A stretch of 64,000 bases of DNA from Lelliottia amnigena (GCA_900635465.1 LR134135.1:434001-498000), one strand, 5' to 3'. Shown: positions 32,777-42,584, numbered from the stretch's first letter. Translations and numbers: made by a program. Notes: generated from the sequence alone by a model not told the origin.

Positions 32777-33764
32777 TTTACCGTTAATGATCACGCTCGG
32801 CGTCTTTGTGCTGGGCTATCTCTACTGCCTGACGCAATTCCCCGGTTTTGCCTCGACGCGCGTGATTTGTAATATCCTCACCGATAACGCCTTTTTGGGC
32901 ATTATCGCCGTCGGGATGACGTTTGTGATCCTCTCCGGCGGAATCGATCTGTCGGTGGGCTCCGTGATCGCCTTTACCGGGGTTTTTCTGGCAAAAGCGA
33001 TCGGCTTCTGGGGGATCTCACCGCTGCTCGCCTTCCCGCTGGTGCTGGTGATGGGCTGTGCGTTCGGCGCATTTATGGGCTTGCTGATTGATGCGCTAAA
33101 AATTCCGGCGTTTATCATCACCTTAGCCGGGATGTTTTTCCTGCGCGGGGTGAGTTATCTGGTCTCGGAAGAGTCGATTCCCATCAACCACCCGGTTTAC
33201 GAAACGCTGTCGAGCCTGGCCTGGAAAATCCCCGGCGGCGGTCGCCTGAGCGCCATGGGTCTGCTGATGCTGGGCGTTGTTGTTATTGGTATTTTCCTTG
33301 CGCATCGCACCCGTTTTGGCAACGAGGTTTACGCCATCGGCGGGAGCGCCACCTCTGCCAATCTGATGGGGATTTCCACGCGGAGCACCACTATTCGTAT
33401 TTATATGCTGTCGACGGGTCTGGCGACGCTGGCGGGTATTGTCTTCTCCATTTATACCCAGGCAGGCTATGCGCTGGCGGGTGTCGGTGTGGAGCTGGAT
33501 GCGATTGCCTCGGTTGTTATCGGCGGGACGCTGTTAAGTGGCGGGGTCGGAACGGTTCTGGGCACGCTGTTTGGCGTGGCAATTCAGGGGCTGATTCAAA
33601 CCTATATTAACTTCGACGGCACGCTGAGTTCGTGGTGGACCAAAATCGCCATTGGGATATTGCTGTTTATCTTTATCGCGCTACAGCGTGGCCTGACGGT
33701 GCTGTGGGAGAACCGCCAGAGCTCGCCTGTGACGCGCGTTAGCACTGGACCACTCAACAGATAA
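32763..33764 (+). CDS. yjfF: YjfF, galactofuranose ABC importer permease
   Basis: 333 residues, BPD_transp_2 permease with LSGGIDLSVGSVIAFTG and VVIGGTLLSGGVG. It matches E. coli YjfF as the second half of the heterodimeric channel. The start at 32763 lies inside ytfT, giving a 14-base overlap and probable translational coupling. Last gene of the operon. Confidence 0.94.
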   Translation: MIKRNLPLMITLGVFVLGYLYCLTQFPGFASTRVICNILTDNAFLGIIAVGMTFVILSGGIDLSVGSVIAFTGVFLAKAIGFWGISPLLAFPLVLVMGCAFGAFMGLLIDALKIPAFIITLAGMFFLRGVSYLVSEESIPINHPVYETLSSLAWKIPGGGRLSAMGLLMLGVVVIGIFLAHRTRFGNEVYAIGGSATSANLMGISTRSTTIRIYMLSTGLATLAGIVFSIYTQAGYALAGVGVELDAIASVVIGGTLLSGGVGTVLGTLFGVAIQGLIQTYINFDGTLSSWWTKIAIGILLFIFIALQRGLTVLWENRQSSPVTRVSTGPLNR

Positions 33765-33786
33765 CTCCCTGAATTTGCGCAAAGTC

Positions 33787-33813
33787 TAAACTTATTCCGG
33801 TAGCGGCCGATAA
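33787..33813 (+). promoter_or_regulatory. Sigma-28 (FliA) promoter of the chemoreceptor gene
   Basis: TAAA (33787-33790), exactly 15 bases, then GCCGATAA (33806-33813): a perfect match to the core of the flagellar class 3 consensus. It lies 45 bases ahead of the start codon. Confidence 0.88.
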
Positions 33814-33857
33814 CCTTTTGTTGTGCCAAAAAATATCTCGCTACCGGAAATAACATC

Positions 33858-35426
33858 ATGCTTAAAACGCTATCGATTCGTACCGGCTTGCTTTCTTTAC
33901 TGGCCGTGATGACCCTTCTTCTGCTGATTGTCAGCGGTATCGGCATTTATGCCCTTACCCAGAGTTCCTCTTCTTTGCAGCGTATTAATCACCTTCAAGG
34001 TGAACAGATGGTGCAGCTCAATTCGGGCTACACGCTGATTTTACGCGCCCGAAACGAAGCCGGTCAGGCCGTCCGATTGATGGAGATCGGCATGCTGGAT
34101 GACGCCGCTAAATCGGTGCAAAGCATTAATAAAGAAGTCACGCAGGCGCAGAAAACGCTAAAAGCGGTGATTGACGGTGGAGTCTCGGATCCGCAGGGCC
34201 AGCAGTTGCTGGATAAAGTCGCGGCAAGCCTGGCTGCTTACAACGCGCAAGGGATCACGCCGATGATTGCGGCCCTGAACCAGCAAAGCTCTGATGCCTA
34301 TTACGATCTGCTGGAAAATAAGCTGATCCCGGTGGCGCGTCAGTTTGATAACGACATGCAGGCGTTTCAGAAATGGAGCGAAGCGCGCGGAAATGCAGAA
34401 GTGCAGGCGGTGCAGTCGAGTAAAAACCACGTAATGCTGCTGATCGTGATCGCGGCGCTGATTACGGCAGGGATTATCGTGCTGGCCTGGCTGTCGTTGC
34501 GCCATATGCTGCTCAAGCCGCTTTCGGCTTCTATTGCTCAGCTGGAAAATGTGGCCGCAGGCGATCTCACGCATGTCCTGAACATGCCGGTGAGCCAGGA
34601 GTTTACTCGCCTGAATGCGGCGATCGAAGGAATGCGTCAGTCTTTGATGGAATCTGTGCTGCGCGTCCGTGATGCCAGCTCGCAGATTGACACCGGCAGC
34701 CGTGAACTGACTGCGGGCAATATGGATCTGGCCCAGCGTACAGAATCGACCGCGACCTCTCTTGAGCAGACGGCGGCGAGCATGGAAGAGATCACCGCGA
34801 CGGTGAAACAAAACGCCGATAACGCTGAACAGGCGCACCAGATGGCGAAAACCGTCTCTGATACGGCGGATCACGGCAGCGAAATGGTCTGCTATGTGAT
34901 TGAGAAAATGCGTGATATTTCCGGCAGCTCAGCCCGTATCGCCGACATTCTTAGCGTGATCGACGGTATTGCGTTCCAGACCAATATTCTGGCGCTTAAC
35001 GCATCCGTTGAAGCGGCGCGAGCCGGTGAGCAGGGGCGGGGATTTGCCGTGGTGGCGGGTGAAGTGCGTAATCTGGCCAGCCGAAGCGCGGACGCCGCGA
35101 AAGAGATTCGCACGCTGATCAGCGCCTCACAGACCCACGTTAACGAGGGCAGCGAGCTGGCGCAACAGGCGGGCGAAACGATGGATGAGATCGCCACCGA
35201 AGTGATGCGTATGACCCGACTGATGCGAGAAATCGCCAGCGCGTCTCAGGAACAAAGCCGCGGCATTGAGCAGGTGAATATCGCGGTGAATCAGATGGAC
35301 GAAACTGCCCAACAAAACGCCGCACTGGTGCAACAATCCTCCGCGGCGACGCGCTCTTTAGAAGAGCAGTCGCGCGAATTAATTGAAGCGATGTCGTCAT
35401 TTAAACTGACTTCACAAGCGGCGTAA
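33858..35426 (+). CDS. Methyl-accepting chemotaxis protein
   Basis: 522 residues: membrane segment (about 10-32), a four-helix-bundle periplasmic sensor (about 35-190, Tar-type), second membrane segment (about 193-215), HAMP (about 216-268) and the signalling hairpin with IDGIAFQTNILALNASVEAARAGEQGRGFAVVAGEVR at the tip. It ends SSFKLTSQAA and lacks the NWETF tether, so adaptation would depend on other receptors. Ligand unknown. The upstream sigma-28 promoter puts it in the flagellar regulon. Confidence 0.93.
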   Translation: MLKTLSIRTGLLSLLAVMTLLLLIVSGIGIYALTQSSSSLQRINHLQGEQMVQLNSGYTLILRARNEAGQAVRLMEIGMLDDAAKSVQSINKEVTQAQKTLKAVIDGGVSDPQGQQLLDKVAASLAAYNAQGITPMIAALNQQSSDAYYDLLENKLIPVARQFDNDMQAFQKWSEARGNAEVQAVQSSKNHVMLLIVIAALITAGIIVLAWLSLRHMLLKPLSASIAQLENVAAGDLTHVLNMPVSQEFTRLNAAIEGMRQSLMESVLRVRDASSQIDTGSRELTAGNMDLAQRTESTATSLEQTAASMEEITATVKQNADNAEQAHQMAKTVSDTADHGSEMVCYVIEKMRDISGSSARIADILSVIDGIAFQTNILALNASVEAARAGEQGRGFAVVAGEVRNLASRSADAAKEIRTLISASQTHVNEGSELAQQAGETMDEIATEVMRMTRLMREIASASQEQSRGIEQVNIAVNQMDETAQQNAALVQQSSAATRSLEEQSRELIEAMSSFKLTSQAA

Positions 35427-35431
35427 TAATA

Positions 35432-35464
35432 ATAAATCCTGGTGCTATCTGCGCCAGGATTTAT
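35432..35464 (+). terminator. Terminator of the chemoreceptor gene
   Basis: ATAAATCCTGG (35432-35442) pairs with CCAGGATTTAT (35454-35464). The right arm includes the stop codon of the convergent LysR-like gene. Confidence 0.7.
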
Positions 35465-35763
35465 ACCATTTCCACCTCAGCGTTTACTGCACCAATATTG
35501 TGATGAATATCCGCCATTAATTTTTCCAGCGAATGGGTTAATTCCAGCGCTTTTTTTGTGGGCTCAAGATATAAACCTTTGCGAACAAATAAAGGCTCAT
35601 CAAAGAGTTGATTAAAACGCTTTAACGCCAGACTGACCGCAGGACGCGACATCTCAAGGCGGACAGAGGCTTTCGCCATGCTGCCGCATCTGACGATTTC
35701 AATAAACACTGGAATAAGATTTAGATCGATACCGGTATTTGCACGACAAAAGTTTTGCGTCAT
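35461..35763 (-). CDS. Short LysR-type DNA-binding domain protein without effector domain
   Basis: 100 residues. Residues 12-75 are a LysR winged helix-turn-helix (DLNLIPVFIEIVRCGSMAKA, SRPAVSLALKRFNQLFDEPLFVRKG, LEPTKKALEL). A helix of about 25 residues follows, and then the protein stops. Typical LysR regulators have about 200 more residues for ligand binding; nothing resembling that domain follows in any frame, because the convergent chemoreceptor gene begins there. It is either a genuinely small regulator or a truncated one. AT-rich flanks. Confidence 0.7.
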   Translation of the reverse strand: MTQNFCRANTGIDLNLIPVFIEIVRCGSMAKASVRLEMSRPAVSLALKRFNQLFDEPLFVRKGLYLEPTKKALELTHSLEKLMADIHHNIGAVNAEVEMV

Positions 35764-35878
35764 GACGGCGACTCCCCTGAATAAATAATAAACTGTTATC
35801 GAAATAATGCAGGAGTAGGCGGGAAGATTAAAGCGCGATTTTTATATTCATTTATACGGTAAAATATATAAATAAAAA

Positions 35879-35898
35879 ACGGGGAGCAGGCTCCCCGT
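35879..35898 (-). terminator. Rho-independent terminator of fbp
   Basis: ACGGGGAGC (35879-35887) pairs with GCTCCCCGT (35890-35898). On the minus strand it is followed by TTTTTTATTTATAT. Confidence 0.9.
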
Positions 35899-35907
35899 GA
35901 TAAAACG

Positions 35908-36906
35908 TTAGGCGTCCGGGAATTCGCGGATCAGACGCTCAACATCTTCAACCATATGATTATTACCGACAAAGAAAGAGCGGCGCTGGTGCAAGCTTTC
36001 CGGGGTGATATCCAGAATACGCTCTTTGCCGTCACTCGCCTTGCCGCCTGCCTGTTCGGCCAGGAACGCCATCGGGTTGCATTCGTACAGCAGACGCAGC
36101 TTCCCTTCCGGGTGGCTGGCGGTGCTTGGGTACAGGTAAATGCCGCCTTTCAGCAAGTTGCGGTGGAAGTCCGCCACCAGCGAGCCGATATAGCGCGAGG
36201 TGTACGGGCGCTGCGTTGGCGTATCTTCTTCCTGGCAGAATTTGATGTACTTCTTCACGCCATTAGGGAATTTAATGTAATTGCCTTCGTTAATGGAGTA
36301 AGTGCTGCCGCTCGCAGGATAACGCATGCGCTCCTGGCACAGGCAGAAAACGCCTAGCGACGGATCGTACGTGAAGGCGTGAACGCCACAACCCGTGGTG
36401 TACACCAGCATGGTTGATGAGCCGTAAACCACATAGCCCGCGGCAACCTGTTTGTTACCCGGTTGCAAGAAATCTTCTTCCGTCACGGCTGTACCAACCG
36501 GTGTGACGCGGCGATAAATGGAGAAAATCGTCCCAACAGATACGTTGACGTCAATGTTAGACGAGCCATCCAGGGGATCCATCAGCACGACATATTTGGC
36601 GTGTTCGCAGCCTTCGAAAACGACGATTTCATCTTCTTCTTCAGAGGCGATACCCGCGACAATGTCGCGTGCGCGCAGTGCAGCTTTCAGTTTTTCATTG
36701 GCGAACAGATCGAGTTTTTGTTGCACCTCTCCCTGAACGTTTTCGGCACCGCTGGCACCCAGGATATCGACCAGACCGGCCTTGTTGATATCACGGTGGA
36801 TGATCTTTGCGCCGAGCTTTATCGCCGACAGCAAAGCAGTGAGTTCACCCGTAGCATGAGAGAACTCGTGCTGCTTTTCGACAATAAATTCACCTAACGT
36901 TTTCAT
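35908..36906 (-). CDS. fbp: Fructose-1,6-bisphosphatase class I
   Basis: 332 residues, the E. coli length. Metal-site motif DPLDGSSN begins at residue 110, with EEED at about 89-92 and [10 protein letters not shown] near 275. It catalyses the gluconeogenic step from fructose 1,6-bisphosphate to fructose 6-phosphate. The start at 36906 is chosen over the longer frame to 37023 because [11 protein letters not shown] is the known N-terminus and AGGGAAAG precedes it. Divergent from mpl. Confidence 0.96.
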   Translation of the reverse strand: MKTLGEFIVEKQHEFSHATGELTALLSAIKLGAKIIHRDINKAGLVDILGASGAENVQGEVQQKLDLFANEKLKAALRARDIVAGIASEEEDEIVVFEGCEHAKYVVLMDPLDGSSNIDVNVSVGTIFSIYRRVTPVGTAVTEEDFLQPGNKQVAAGYVVYGSSTMLVYTTGCGVHAFTYDPSLGVFCLCQERMRYPASGSTYSINEGNYIKFPNGVKKYIKFCQEEDTPTQRPYTSRYIGSLVADFHRNLLKGGIYLYPSTASHPEGKLRLLYECNPMAFLAEQAGGKASDGKERILDITPESLHQRRSFFVGNNHMVEDVERLIREFPDA

Positions 36907-37105
36907 AACACTTTCCCTGCATCGTATGTTGAGTAAAGCGATCGAATGATGGTTAAAGCGGTCAATCTCAAACAATCTTAACAAACATTCAAATATTAGC
37001 GCAGTGGTGAATCGCGCCAGCAAAATACGGATTTACCTGAAATGCGTTTCTCTGACGCTGACATGTGAGTAAAATGTGCGCCAAATAGAAGAGGAATAGT
37101 GACGT

Positions 37106-38479
37106 ATGCGCATTCATATATTAGGGATTTGTGGCACTTTCATGGGCGGACTGGCAATGCTGGCGCGCTCTCTGGGCCATGAGGTGACGGGTTCGGACGC
37201 CAATGTGTATCCGCCGATGAGCACTCTGCTTGAGAAGCAGGGGATCGATCTCATTCAGGGATATGATGCCAGCCAGCTGGACGTCGAACCGGATCTGGTT
37301 ATCATCGGCAACGCCATGACGCGCGGTAACCCGTGTGTGGAAGCGGTACTGGAACGCAATATTCCGTTCATGTCCGGCCCGCAATGGCTGCATGACTTTG
37401 TCCTGCGCGACCGCTGGGTGCTGGCAGTTGCAGGTACGCACGGTAAAACGACGACGGCCGGGATGGCAACCTGGATTCTGGAAGCTTGCGGCTACAAGCC
37501 GGGCTTTGTGATCGGCGGCGTGCCGGGCAATTTCGACGTTTCTGCTCGCTTAGGCGAAAGCCCGTTCTTTGTGATTGAAGCCGACGAATACGACTGCGCC
37601 TTCTTCGATAAACGTTCCAAGTTTGTGCATTATTGCCCGCGCACCCTGATCCTCAATAACCTTGAGTTCGATCATGCGGACATTTTTGACGACCTGAAAG
37701 CCATTCAGAAACAGTTCCATCACCTGGTGCGTATCGTGCCGGGGCAAGGCCGCATCATCTACCCTGAGAACGACATCAATCTGAAGCAGACTATCGCGAT
37801 GGGTTGCTGGAGCGAGCAGGAGCTGGTGGGCGAGCAGGGCCACTGGCAGGCGAAGAAACTGACAACTGACGCATCCGAGTGGGAAGTGTGGCTGGACGGT
37901 GAAAAAGTCGGCGAAGTGAAGTGGACGCTGGTCGGTGAACACAACATGCACAATGGCCTGATGGCGATTGCTGCGGCGCGTCATGTAGGCGTCAAGCCTG
38001 CCGATGCGGCCGATGCGCTGGGATCCTTTATCAATGCGCGTCGTCGTCTTGAATTGCGCGGTGAAGCCAATGGGGTGACGGTGTACGACGATTTCGCCCA
38101 TCATCCGACGGCCATTCTGGCGACGCTGGCGGCACTGCGCGGCAAAGTCGGCGGAACGGCGCGCATTCTGGCGGTGCTGGAACCACGCTCTAACACCATG
38201 AAAATGGGGCTCAGCAAAGACGATCTCGCACCGTCTCTCGGCCGCGCTGACGAAGTGTTCCTCCTGCAACCGCAGCACATTCCGTGGCAGGTCGCGGAAG
38301 TGGCTGACGCCTGCATTCAGCCTGCGCACTGGCATGCGGATGTCGACACCTTAGCGGATATGGTGATTAAAACCGCGCAGCCGGGCGATCACATTCTGGT
38401 GATGAGCAACGGCGGTTTTGGTGGAATTCATCAGAAGCTGCTGGACGGTCTGGCGAAGAAAGCCCAGGCCGAAGAGTAA
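37106..38479 (+). CDS. mpl: UDP-N-acetylmuramate:L-Ala-gamma-D-Glu-meso-DAP ligase Mpl
   Basis: 457 residues, Mur-ligase family. It has an N-terminal Rossmann domain (HILGICGTFMGGLAMLA), the ATP loop GTHGKTTT (residues 110-117) and a C-terminal domain (VYDDFAHHPTAI). It re-attaches tripeptide from recycled murein to UDP-MurNAc. GAGGAA precedes the start. A hairpin lies a few bases after the stop. Confidence 0.96.
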   Translation: MRIHILGICGTFMGGLAMLARSLGHEVTGSDANVYPPMSTLLEKQGIDLIQGYDASQLDVEPDLVIIGNAMTRGNPCVEAVLERNIPFMSGPQWLHDFVLRDRWVLAVAGTHGKTTTAGMATWILEACGYKPGFVIGGVPGNFDVSARLGESPFFVIEADEYDCAFFDKRSKFVHYCPRTLILNNLEFDHADIFDDLKAIQKQFHHLVRIVPGQGRIIYPENDINLKQTIAMGCWSEQELVGEQGHWQAKKLTTDASEWEVWLDGEKVGEVKWTLVGEHNMHNGLMAIAAARHVGVKPADAADALGSFINARRRLELRGEANGVTVYDDFAHHPTAILATLAALRGKVGGTARILAVLEPRSNTMKMGLSKDDLAPSLGRADEVFLLQPQHIPWQVAEVADACIQPAHWHADVDTLADMVIKTAQPGDHILVMSNGGFGGIHQKLLDGLAKKAQAEE

Positions 38480-38486
38480 TCAAACG

Positions 38487-38511
38487 ACCCGGTAGCGTTG
38501 CGCTACCGGGT
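38487..38511 (+). terminator. Hairpin after mpl
   Basis: ACCCGGTAGCG (38487-38497) pairs perfectly with CGCTACCGGGT (38501-38511), loop TTG. No T tract follows, so it may be a REP-type palindrome rather than an intrinsic terminator; the convergent gene ends 25 bases on. Confidence 0.6.
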
Positions 38512-38536
38512 GAACATGCCGGATAAGGAATAACGC

Positions 38537-39748
38537 TTACTCTTTGGCGATAGGCGTTTCAATCTCCTCAATCGGGGTGCTGCCCTGAATCTCACCGATT
38601 TTCTTCACAACGTCGTCCACCTGACCCGAGGTGTGAAGCAGCGTGTATGTCAGATCAAACTGTGTGCTCTGACCGGCTTGCAGCTGCTTCACGCGCTTTT
38701 GTTCCCGTTCGATGGTCACCGGATAGGCATAGCTGGTGCCCGGCTCAATGCCGGTGACATAGCCTTGTTTCTCCGTGTCGGTGTTTTTCCACAGCGTTAA
38801 AACAGGCAGCTGGCGGGTGTCGAACTGAATCGCCGCCCCTTTGTCGCCTGCTTTATTAATCACTGCGGCAGTGGTGTGGTGATTCTCATCCGACAGCGGT
38901 TTGATGTTAAACACCATTTCATCAAAGCCTTTCGTTGGCCCTGCATAGTTTTGCCACTCTTTTAAGCCCGCTTTGGCGTAATCATTGAATGGGCTGATGC
39001 TTGCCATTGGTGCGATAAACCGCGCCCCTGCTTCCAGAATCGGTTTACCGAAATTGCTGTGATAAATTATCTGATAGTCATGCGGATAATCAGCGTGATT
39101 GGTCAGCACATCGTGAAGAGCAAAGCTGTTGCTGCCTGGAACATAGCGCAGTTCAGTCATGGTCTGCAGATCGGCTTTTTTGAACGTGCTTTCTTTTACC
39201 AGACCTCGGACACGAATTTCGTATGGCGCGTTGTCGCTCACCTCGACTTCCACCTGCGAGGCTGGCGTATTGCCTGCTTTCCCGTGCAACGTATAAATTT
39301 GACCGTCTGCAGTGACGGGATGCCCAGTCCATTCGTAGCCACAGCGCACCATCATTTCGTTGAAACCTTCCAGCCATCCCAGACCATTTCGGCTTTCAAG
39401 GTTCATGAAAGCAGGGTTGACCACCTCTTTGACCGGAGAATCCCAACCCATCCGCACGCCGTAGCCTTCAACGTGCAGCAGATTCATGCCGCGTGTAGGG
39501 CTTAACGCGATCGTCAACCCGTCTTTACTGGTGATAATAATGACTTTGCTGCCTTCCTGTTTGCCGCCATGAAGGACTTTTTGTTCAATGCTGAAGTTTT
39601 GGTTTTTCACTTTCAGCATATTGCTGGTCACTTTCCAGTTACCCAGTTCCGTCGCGCTATCAGCGCTTGTCAGCACCCATGTTTTTGCCATGACAGGCGC
39701 GGAAATTAAACAGGCCAGTGCGGTTAAAGCCAACGTTTTTTTCATCAT
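38537..39748 (-). CDS. Periplasmic aldose-1-epimerase-like protein (DUF4432 type)
   Basis: 403 residues with a clear Sec signal peptide (ending VMA, about residue 21). The body is a beta-sandwich typical of the galactose-mutarotase superfamily in its DUF4432 branch: LSPTRGMNLLHVEGYGVRMGWDSP, HGKAGNTPASQVEV, IIYHSNFGKP, and VTGIEPGTSYAYPVTIEREQ. Most relatives are cytosolic; the export signal here is notable. It would act on a sugar or uronate in the periplasm. It is absent from the E. coli mpl-yjgA interval. A CRP-like site lies upstream. Confidence 0.65.
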   Translation of the reverse strand: MMKKTLALTALACLISAPVMAKTWVLTSADSATELGNWKVTSNMLKVKNQNFSIEQKVLHGGKQEGSKVIIITSKDGLTIALSPTRGMNLLHVEGYGVRMGWDSPVKEVVNPAFMNLESRNGLGWLEGFNEMMVRCGYEWTGHPVTADGQIYTLHGKAGNTPASQVEVEVSDNAPYEIRVRGLVKESTFKKADLQTMTELRYVPGSNSFALHDVLTNHADYPHDYQIIYHSNFGKPILEAGARFIAPMASISPFNDYAKAGLKEWQNYAGPTKGFDEMVFNIKPLSDENHHTTAAVINKAGDKGAAIQFDTRQLPVLTLWKNTDTEKQGYVTGIEPGTSYAYPVTIEREQKRVKQLQAGQSTQFDLTYTLLHTSGQVDDVVKKIGEIQGSTPIEEIETPIAKE

Positions 39749-39815
39749 TCTTCCCTTTTTGCTGAATCGATTATTTCTTTCACAGGCAAATCTAGATTCT
39801 TAACAAAAGTGAAAG

Positions 39816-39831
39816 TGTGATGCGTTTCACC
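39816..39831 (-). promoter_or_regulatory. Candidate CRP site upstream of the epimerase-like gene
   Basis: TGTGA-TGCGTT-TCACC, one base off the TGTGA-N6-TCACA consensus, 68 bases upstream of the start codon. Consistent with catabolite control of a sugar gene. Confidence 0.5.
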
Positions 39832-40016
39832 TGATGGCGAATTAAGCGATTTTTCTCGTTGGAGTGTGCGGAGTGATCGATAATTGTGTAATGCACTGCG
39901 TTATTTGCACGATAAAGTGTGAATTAAAATGGTTTTTGCTTTAACGATTCAGCTTTGAAGAGAGAATAAAAAGGAGAGGTTACGCCAGAGGAAAAGGACG
40001 GGGGGAGGGAAAAATG

Positions 40017-40042
40017 ACGCTAACCCATCAATGAGTTAGCGT
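40017..40042 (-). terminator. Terminator of yjgA/darP
   Basis: ACGCTAAC (40017-40024) pairs with GTTAGCGT (40035-40042), extended by CAT/ATG across one mismatch. On the minus strand CATTTTTC follows. Confidence 0.75.
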
Positions 40043-40049
40043 GAGAGGA

Positions 40050-40601
40050 TTAGCCTTCGTTCTCAGCCAGTTCGCGCAGATACTGGAAAATCAGACGCGC
40101 AGATTTCGGCGGCTTATTCCCTTCTTTCTCTTTCTTCGCGTTACGGATTAATGAACGCAACTGCTGGCGATCGGCGTCAGGCCACAGGTTCAAGACTTCT
40201 GCGACGGCATCGTCACCGTTGTCGACCAGACGATCGCGAATTTGCTCAAGCTTATGGAACAGCGCAACCTGCTGGTTGTGGCGGTTTTTCAGCTTATCCA
40301 GCGCCTGACGAATCGGCTCAACATCGCGCTGGCGCAGCATTTTACCGATTAGCTGAAGCTGGCGGCGACGGCCTTCTTTTTTGATTCGTTGGGCCAGTTC
40401 AATGGCACTGCGCAGATCCGGGTCGAGCGAGAGTTTATCCAGCGCGTTTTTGCCCAGTTCTACCATTTCCGCACCAAGTTGTTTTAACTCTTCGGCGTCA
40501 CGTTTAATTTCACTTTTACTGACCCAGATGATTTCATCATCTTCGTCTTCGATGTCATCACCGGGAACGTCGTCGAGCCAGTCTTCGGGCTGCTTAGTCA
40601 T
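40050..40601 (-). CDS. darP: DarP (YjgA), 50S ribosome-assembly-associated protein
   Basis: 183 residues, same length as E. coli YjgA/DarP, a helical protein that helps late 50S assembly. It has an acidic N-terminus ([14 protein letters not shown]), [16 protein letters not shown], and a basic C-terminal half ([14 protein letters not shown]). The start at 40601 follows AAGGAG; the longer frame to 40649 overlaps the pmbA promoter. Divergent from pmbA. Confidence 0.94.
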   Translation of the reverse strand: MTKQPEDWLDDVPGDDIEDEDDEIIWVSKSEIKRDAEELKQLGAEMVELGKNALDKLSLDPDLRSAIELAQRIKKEGRRRQLQLIGKMLRQRDVEPIRQALDKLKNRHNQQVALFHKLEQIRDRLVDNGDDAVAEVLNLWPDADRQQLRSLIRNAKKEKEGNKPPKSARLIFQYLRELAENEG

Positions 40602-40695
40602 GTCAGGCTCCTTAAAAAAGAGGCTAATGTTACCAGTTAAGACGCGCACTGAAAAACGGTTCTCTGTTAGACTTCAGATAACTATCTCTTACAGT

Positions 40696-42048
40696 ATGGC
40701 ATTTGCGATGAAAGTAACCTCACAAGTTGAAGCGCAGCGTAAGATTCTGGAAGAAGCGGTCTCCACAGCGTTGATGCTGGCTTCCGGGAAATCAGACGGC
40801 GCGGAAGTAGCAGTCAGCAAAACCACGGGTATCAGCGTAAGCACTCGCTACGGTGAAGTCGAGAACGTGGAATTTAACAGTGACGGTGCGCTGGGGATTA
40901 CGGTTTATCACCAGAATCGCAAAGGCAGCGCGTCATCGACCGACCTCAGCCCGGATGCCATCGCCCGTACCGTGCAGGCTGCGCTGGATATTGCGCGCTA
41001 TACCTCACCCGATCCCTATGCAGGCGTCGCGGATAAAGAATTGCTGGCGTTTGACGCGCCGGATCTCAGCCTTTTCCATCCGGCTGAAGTGTCTCCAGAC
41101 GAAGCCATTGAGTTTGCCGCGCGCGCCGAACAGGCCTCTCTGAAGGCGGATAAACGCATCACCAATACCGAAGGCGGCAGCTTTAACAGCCACTACGGCA
41201 TCAAAGTGTTCGGCAACAGCCACGGCATGTTGCAGGGCTACAGCTCTACGCGCCACTCCCTTTCCAGCTGCGTTATCGCTGAAGAAAATGGCGACATGGA
41301 ACGTGATTACGCCTACACCATTGGCCGTGCGATGGGCGATTTACAGTCCCCTGAATGGGTCGGTGAAGAGTGTGCAAAACGCACGCTGTCACGCCTGTCT
41401 CCGCGCAAACTGTCCACCATGAAAGCGCCGGTGATTTTTGCCAACGAAGTGGCGACCGGGCTGTTTGGTCATCTGGTTGGGGCGATTGCGGGCGGTGCGG
41501 TTTATCGTAAATCGACGTTCCTGCTCGACTCTTTGGGGCAACAAATTCTGCCGGAATGGCTGACCATCGAAGAACATCCGCATTTGCTGAAAGGGCTGGC
41601 GTCGACGCCGTTCGACGGCGAAGGCGTGCGTACAGAACGTCGCGACATCATTAAAGACGGTATTCTGACGCAGTGGCTGCTGACCAGCTATTCTGCGCGC
41701 AAGCTCGGTCTGCAAAGTACCGGCCACGCGGGCGGCATCCACAACTGGCGCATCGAAGGCCAGGGCCTGAACTTTGAACAGATGCTCAAAGAAATGGGCA
41801 CCGGCCTGGTCGTGACTGAGCTGATGGGCCAGGGCGTCAGCGGGATCACCGGCGATTACTCTCGCGGTGCGGCCGGCTTCTGGGTTGAAAACGGTGAAAT
41901 TCAGTATCCGGTGAGCGAAATCACCATTGCCGGTAACTTAAAAGACATGTGGCGCAATATCGTTACGGTCGGTAACGATATTGAAACACGTAGCAATATA
42001 CAGTGTGGTTCAGTGCTGTTACCCGAGATGAAAATCGCGGGTCAATAA
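40696..42048 (+). CDS. pmbA: PmbA/TldE, subunit of the TldD-TldE metalloprotease
   Basis: 450 residues matching E. coli PmbA over its whole length (start MAFAMKV for MALAMKV). With TldD it forms a protease that matures microcin B17 and degrades CcdA. The metal-binding motif is in TldD, not here. The start at 40696 is fixed by comparison; the open frame extends upstream to 40381 across darP but is not coding there. The next gene is cybC. Confidence 0.95.
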   Translation: MAFAMKVTSQVEAQRKILEEAVSTALMLASGKSDGAEVAVSKTTGISVSTRYGEVENVEFNSDGALGITVYHQNRKGSASSTDLSPDAIARTVQAALDIARYTSPDPYAGVADKELLAFDAPDLSLFHPAEVSPDEAIEFAARAEQASLKADKRITNTEGGSFNSHYGIKVFGNSHGMLQGYSSTRHSLSSCVIAEENGDMERDYAYTIGRAMGDLQSPEWVGEECAKRTLSRLSPRKLSTMKAPVIFANEVATGLFGHLVGAIAGGAVYRKSTFLLDSLGQQILPEWLTIEEHPHLLKGLASTPFDGEGVRTERRDIIKDGILTQWLLTSYSARKLGLQSTGHAGGIHNWRIEGQGLNFEQMLKEMGTGLVVTELMGQGVSGITGDYSRGAAGFWVENGEIQYPVSEITIAGNLKDMWRNIVTVGNDIETRSNIQCGSVLLPEMKIAGQ

Positions 42049-42049
42049 T

Positions 42050-42082
42050 ACCCGTCATACTTCACGTGGCAGATGCGTTGGC
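42050..42082. repeat. Partial copy of a dispersed enterobacterial extragenic repeat
   Basis: The 33 bases here match 59709-59741 at 27 of 33 positions, ending in TGCGTTGGC in both. Downstream the sequence continues into CTCGAATTATTTAGGGTA, the usual distal end of this repeat family. The middle of the element is missing, so this is a shortened copy. Confidence 0.65.
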
Positions 42083-42141
42083 TGCGCTCGAATTATTTAG
42101 GGTATTTAGCTTATTTTTCATAATAAAAAAGGAAGTGAGCA

Positions 42142-42528
42142 ATGCGTAAAAACCTGTTAGCCATTCTTGCTGTGTCGTCGTTAGTGTTCAGTTCTGCTGG
42201 GTTTGCCGCCGATCTTGAAGATGATATGAACACGCTCAGTACCAACCTGAAAGTGGTCCAGAAAACGGATAATGCGACGGAAATGAAAGACGCATTGACC
42301 AAAATGCGCGTCGCCGCACTCGATGCGCAAAAAGCGACGCCACCGAAGCTGGAAAACAAAGCCGCAGACAGCGCTGAAATGAAAGACTATCGCCACGGTT
42401 TTGACGTGCTGGTCGGCCAGATCGACGGTGCCCTGAAGCTTGCCAACGAAGGCAAGGTGAAAGAAGCCCAGGCCGCCGCTGACGGATTCATTGCCACCCG
42501 CAACGAAAACCACAAAAAATTCCGCTAA
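42142..42528 (+). CDS. cybC: Soluble periplasmic cytochrome b562
   Basis: 128 residues: a 22-residue signal peptide (…SAGFA) and a 106-residue four-helix bundle. The heme ligands of cytochrome b562, Met7 (ADLEDDM) and His102 (NENHKKFR), are both in place in the mature numbering. The electron-transfer partner is unknown. A terminator follows. Confidence 0.95.
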   Translation: MRKNLLAILAVSSLVFSSAGFAADLEDDMNTLSTNLKVVQKTDNATEMKDALTKMRVAALDAQKATPPKLENKAADSAEMKDYRHGFDVLVGQIDGALKLANEGKVKEAQAAADGFIATRNENHKKFR

Positions 42529-42559
42529 TGGCACGCTAAGCCAGACGGCAAAATAATCA

Positions 42560-42584
42560 ACGGGGGCGTATTCCCCCCGTTTTG
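42560..42584 (+). terminator. Rho-independent terminator of cybC
   Basis: ACGGGGG (42560-42566) pairs with CCCCCGT (42574-42580), followed by TTTGTTTG. Confidence 0.8.

Noticed and set aside
40381..42048. pmbA read as a 555-residue protein
   Set aside because: The added 105 residues are antisense to darP. The homologous start is at 40696.
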